From Labilithrix sp. (GTDB lineage: Bacteria > Myxococcota_A > Polyangia > Polyangiales > Polyangiaceae): 64,000 bases of DNA. The notes under the pieces are model-generated. The model worked only from the letters and a program-made list of their open reading frames with translations. It was not told the origin of the DNA and ran no database searches. The stretch covers positions 158,131 through 222,130 of the forward strand of contig JAHBWD010000005.1 of the NCBI GenBank assembly GCA_019637175.1, written 5' to 3'. Positions 63,405 through 64,000 of the stretch are shown here, piece after piece. Positions within the stretch are counted from its first letter, which is position 1. Each line of letters opens with the position of its first letter. The translations under genes and the position numbers were made by a program.

Positions 63405-64000
63405 CTAGCGGTGGTCGTCGGTCTGCGGGAGCCCCGCCGCGAGGAAGGCGCGATGCGCGCTCGCGGCCATGAAGTGATCGATCGTCCGAACGGCGCCGCC
63501 CTCGACCTCGAGGACCTGCAGCGCGAAGAAGCGCGCCGCGCCGTCGTCGCCCCTTCGGTAGAAGGCGACGGCCGGCCTGCCGCTCGCTTCGAGGGCCCGC
63601 GTGCGGAAGAGCCGCGCGTCGAGCGCGCGGCGCACGCGGTGCGCGAAGAAGCGCGCGACGGCGTCGCGCCCCCGGAGCCACGTCGGGTGCGGCGGCATCG
63701 AGAGGATCACCTCTTCATGGAGCAGCGCGACGATCGCGTCGAGGTCGCTCGCCTCCCACACCCGAAGGTAGCGCTCGAGCAGCGCGCGATCGACGGGCGC
63801 TCCAGCGTCGGGCGACCAGCTCGATCGTGGTCCGACCCGCGTCTCGAGCGCCTCGCGAGCCCGGTGGAGCGCGCTGTTCGCCGCCGAAGCGGAGGTCTCG
63901 AGCGCCGTCGCCGTCTCGTCCGCCGTGAGCCCCACGACGTCTCGGAGGAGAAGCACCGCGCGCTGCGCGGGCGTGAGCACCTGGAGCGCGGCGACGAAGG
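63405..64000 (-). CDS. ECF sigma factor with SnoaL-like C-terminal domain, 5' end beyond window
   Basis: The visible part begins inside the gene ('FVAALQVLTPAQR', open at the edge) with region 4 'LTADETATALETSASAANSALHRAR' (core 'ETSASAANSALHRAR'), then a SnoaL/NTF2-like tail (about 120 aa, 'LERYLRVWEASDLDAIVALLHEEV' type helix and strands). This is the SigJ/SigG-like layout (ECF41/ECF56-type). The SnoaL-like tail acts as a built-in control domain, so no separate anti-sigma is expected. Confidence 0.88.
   Translation of the reverse strand, partial: FVAALQVLTPAQRAVLLLRDVVGLTADETATALETSASAANSALHRAREALETRVGPRSSWSPDAGAPVDRALLERYLRVWEASDLDAIVALLHEEVILSMPPHPTWLRGRDAVARFFAHRVRRALDARLFRTRALEASGRPAVAFYRRGDDGAARFFALQVLEVEGGAVRTIDHFMAASAHRAFLAAGLPQTDDHR

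Noticed and set aside
1..64000. tRNA, rRNA, CRISPR, insertion sequence or prophage
   Set aside because: No tRNA T-loop pattern, no terminal inverted repeats with a transposase, no phage structural genes were seen.

Overview
The window is very G+C-rich DNA with strong third-position bias, so long antisense ORFs accompany most genes. About a third of the genes encode exported lipoproteins or other secreted proteins: Cys-rich repeat proteins, NHL and FG-GAP/VCBS propellers, lectin domains and Ig-like modules. These sit beside many two-component and ECF sigma genes. I infer a myxobacterium (Myxococcota, probably Polyangia). I see no rRNA, tRNA, CRISPR array, insertion sequence or plasmid/phage backbone, so this is chromosomal DNA with accessory patches.

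1-11 kb is a secretome region: a Cys-rich lipoprotein cut by the window edge, an NHL-repeat lipoprotein, then a tight four-gene operon (2592-10976) in which every junction overlaps (ATGA or TGATG). The operon encodes a papain-like/DUF1554 lipoprotein, a 1247-aa protein with three rhamnose-binding-lectin-like domains and a C-type-lectin-like domain, a HEAT-repeat protein with a beta-rich front half, and a small CBM48-like lipoprotein. 11-17 kb holds a DnaJ-type zinc-finger protein, a cold-shock protein, a zinc-ribbon protein, an aldo/keto reductase divergent from a LysR regulator with a clear LysR box between them, and two lipoproteins. 17-30 kb holds an exported PHP-type hydrolase, two paralogous translationally coupled lipoproteins that I read as possible lipid-binding (TULIP/BPI-like) proteins, a TPR protein, a Prc-type S41 protease and an unknown protein.

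30.5-34.6 kb has visibly lower G+C. It carries a small membrane protein, a HIRAN/DUF4041/GIY-YIG (T5orf172) protein and a divergent PIN-like gene broken by a frameshift. I read it as a horizontally acquired, possibly defence-related island. 34.6-45.6 kb is housekeeping and regulatory: YbjN-like and TerB-like proteins, an FG-GAP lipoprotein, a GAF histidine kinase, an ArsR/SRPBCC pair with operator, an ECF sigma/zinc anti-sigma pair facing an SDR gene across a perfect inverted repeat, DinB, an exported endonuclease/phosphatase-family protein, and a stand-alone RibD reductase domain.

45.6-52.3 kb is a membrane lipid/glycolipid neighbourhood: glycosyltransferase GT4, LTA-synthase-like sulfatase-fold enzyme, CDP-alcohol phosphatidyltransferase coupled to a YbhN/LPG-synthase-type membrane protein, a polytopic protein and a wax-synthase-like O-acyltransferase. 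52-64 kb holds a membrane protein with two DsbA domains, a beta-carbonic-anhydrase-like protein, an ECF sigma operon, two histidine kinases (one coupled to a single-domain response regulator), a nitronate monooxygenase and, at the right edge, a sigma factor with a SnoaL-like tail. All functional calls come from reading sequence motifs; no database search was run.
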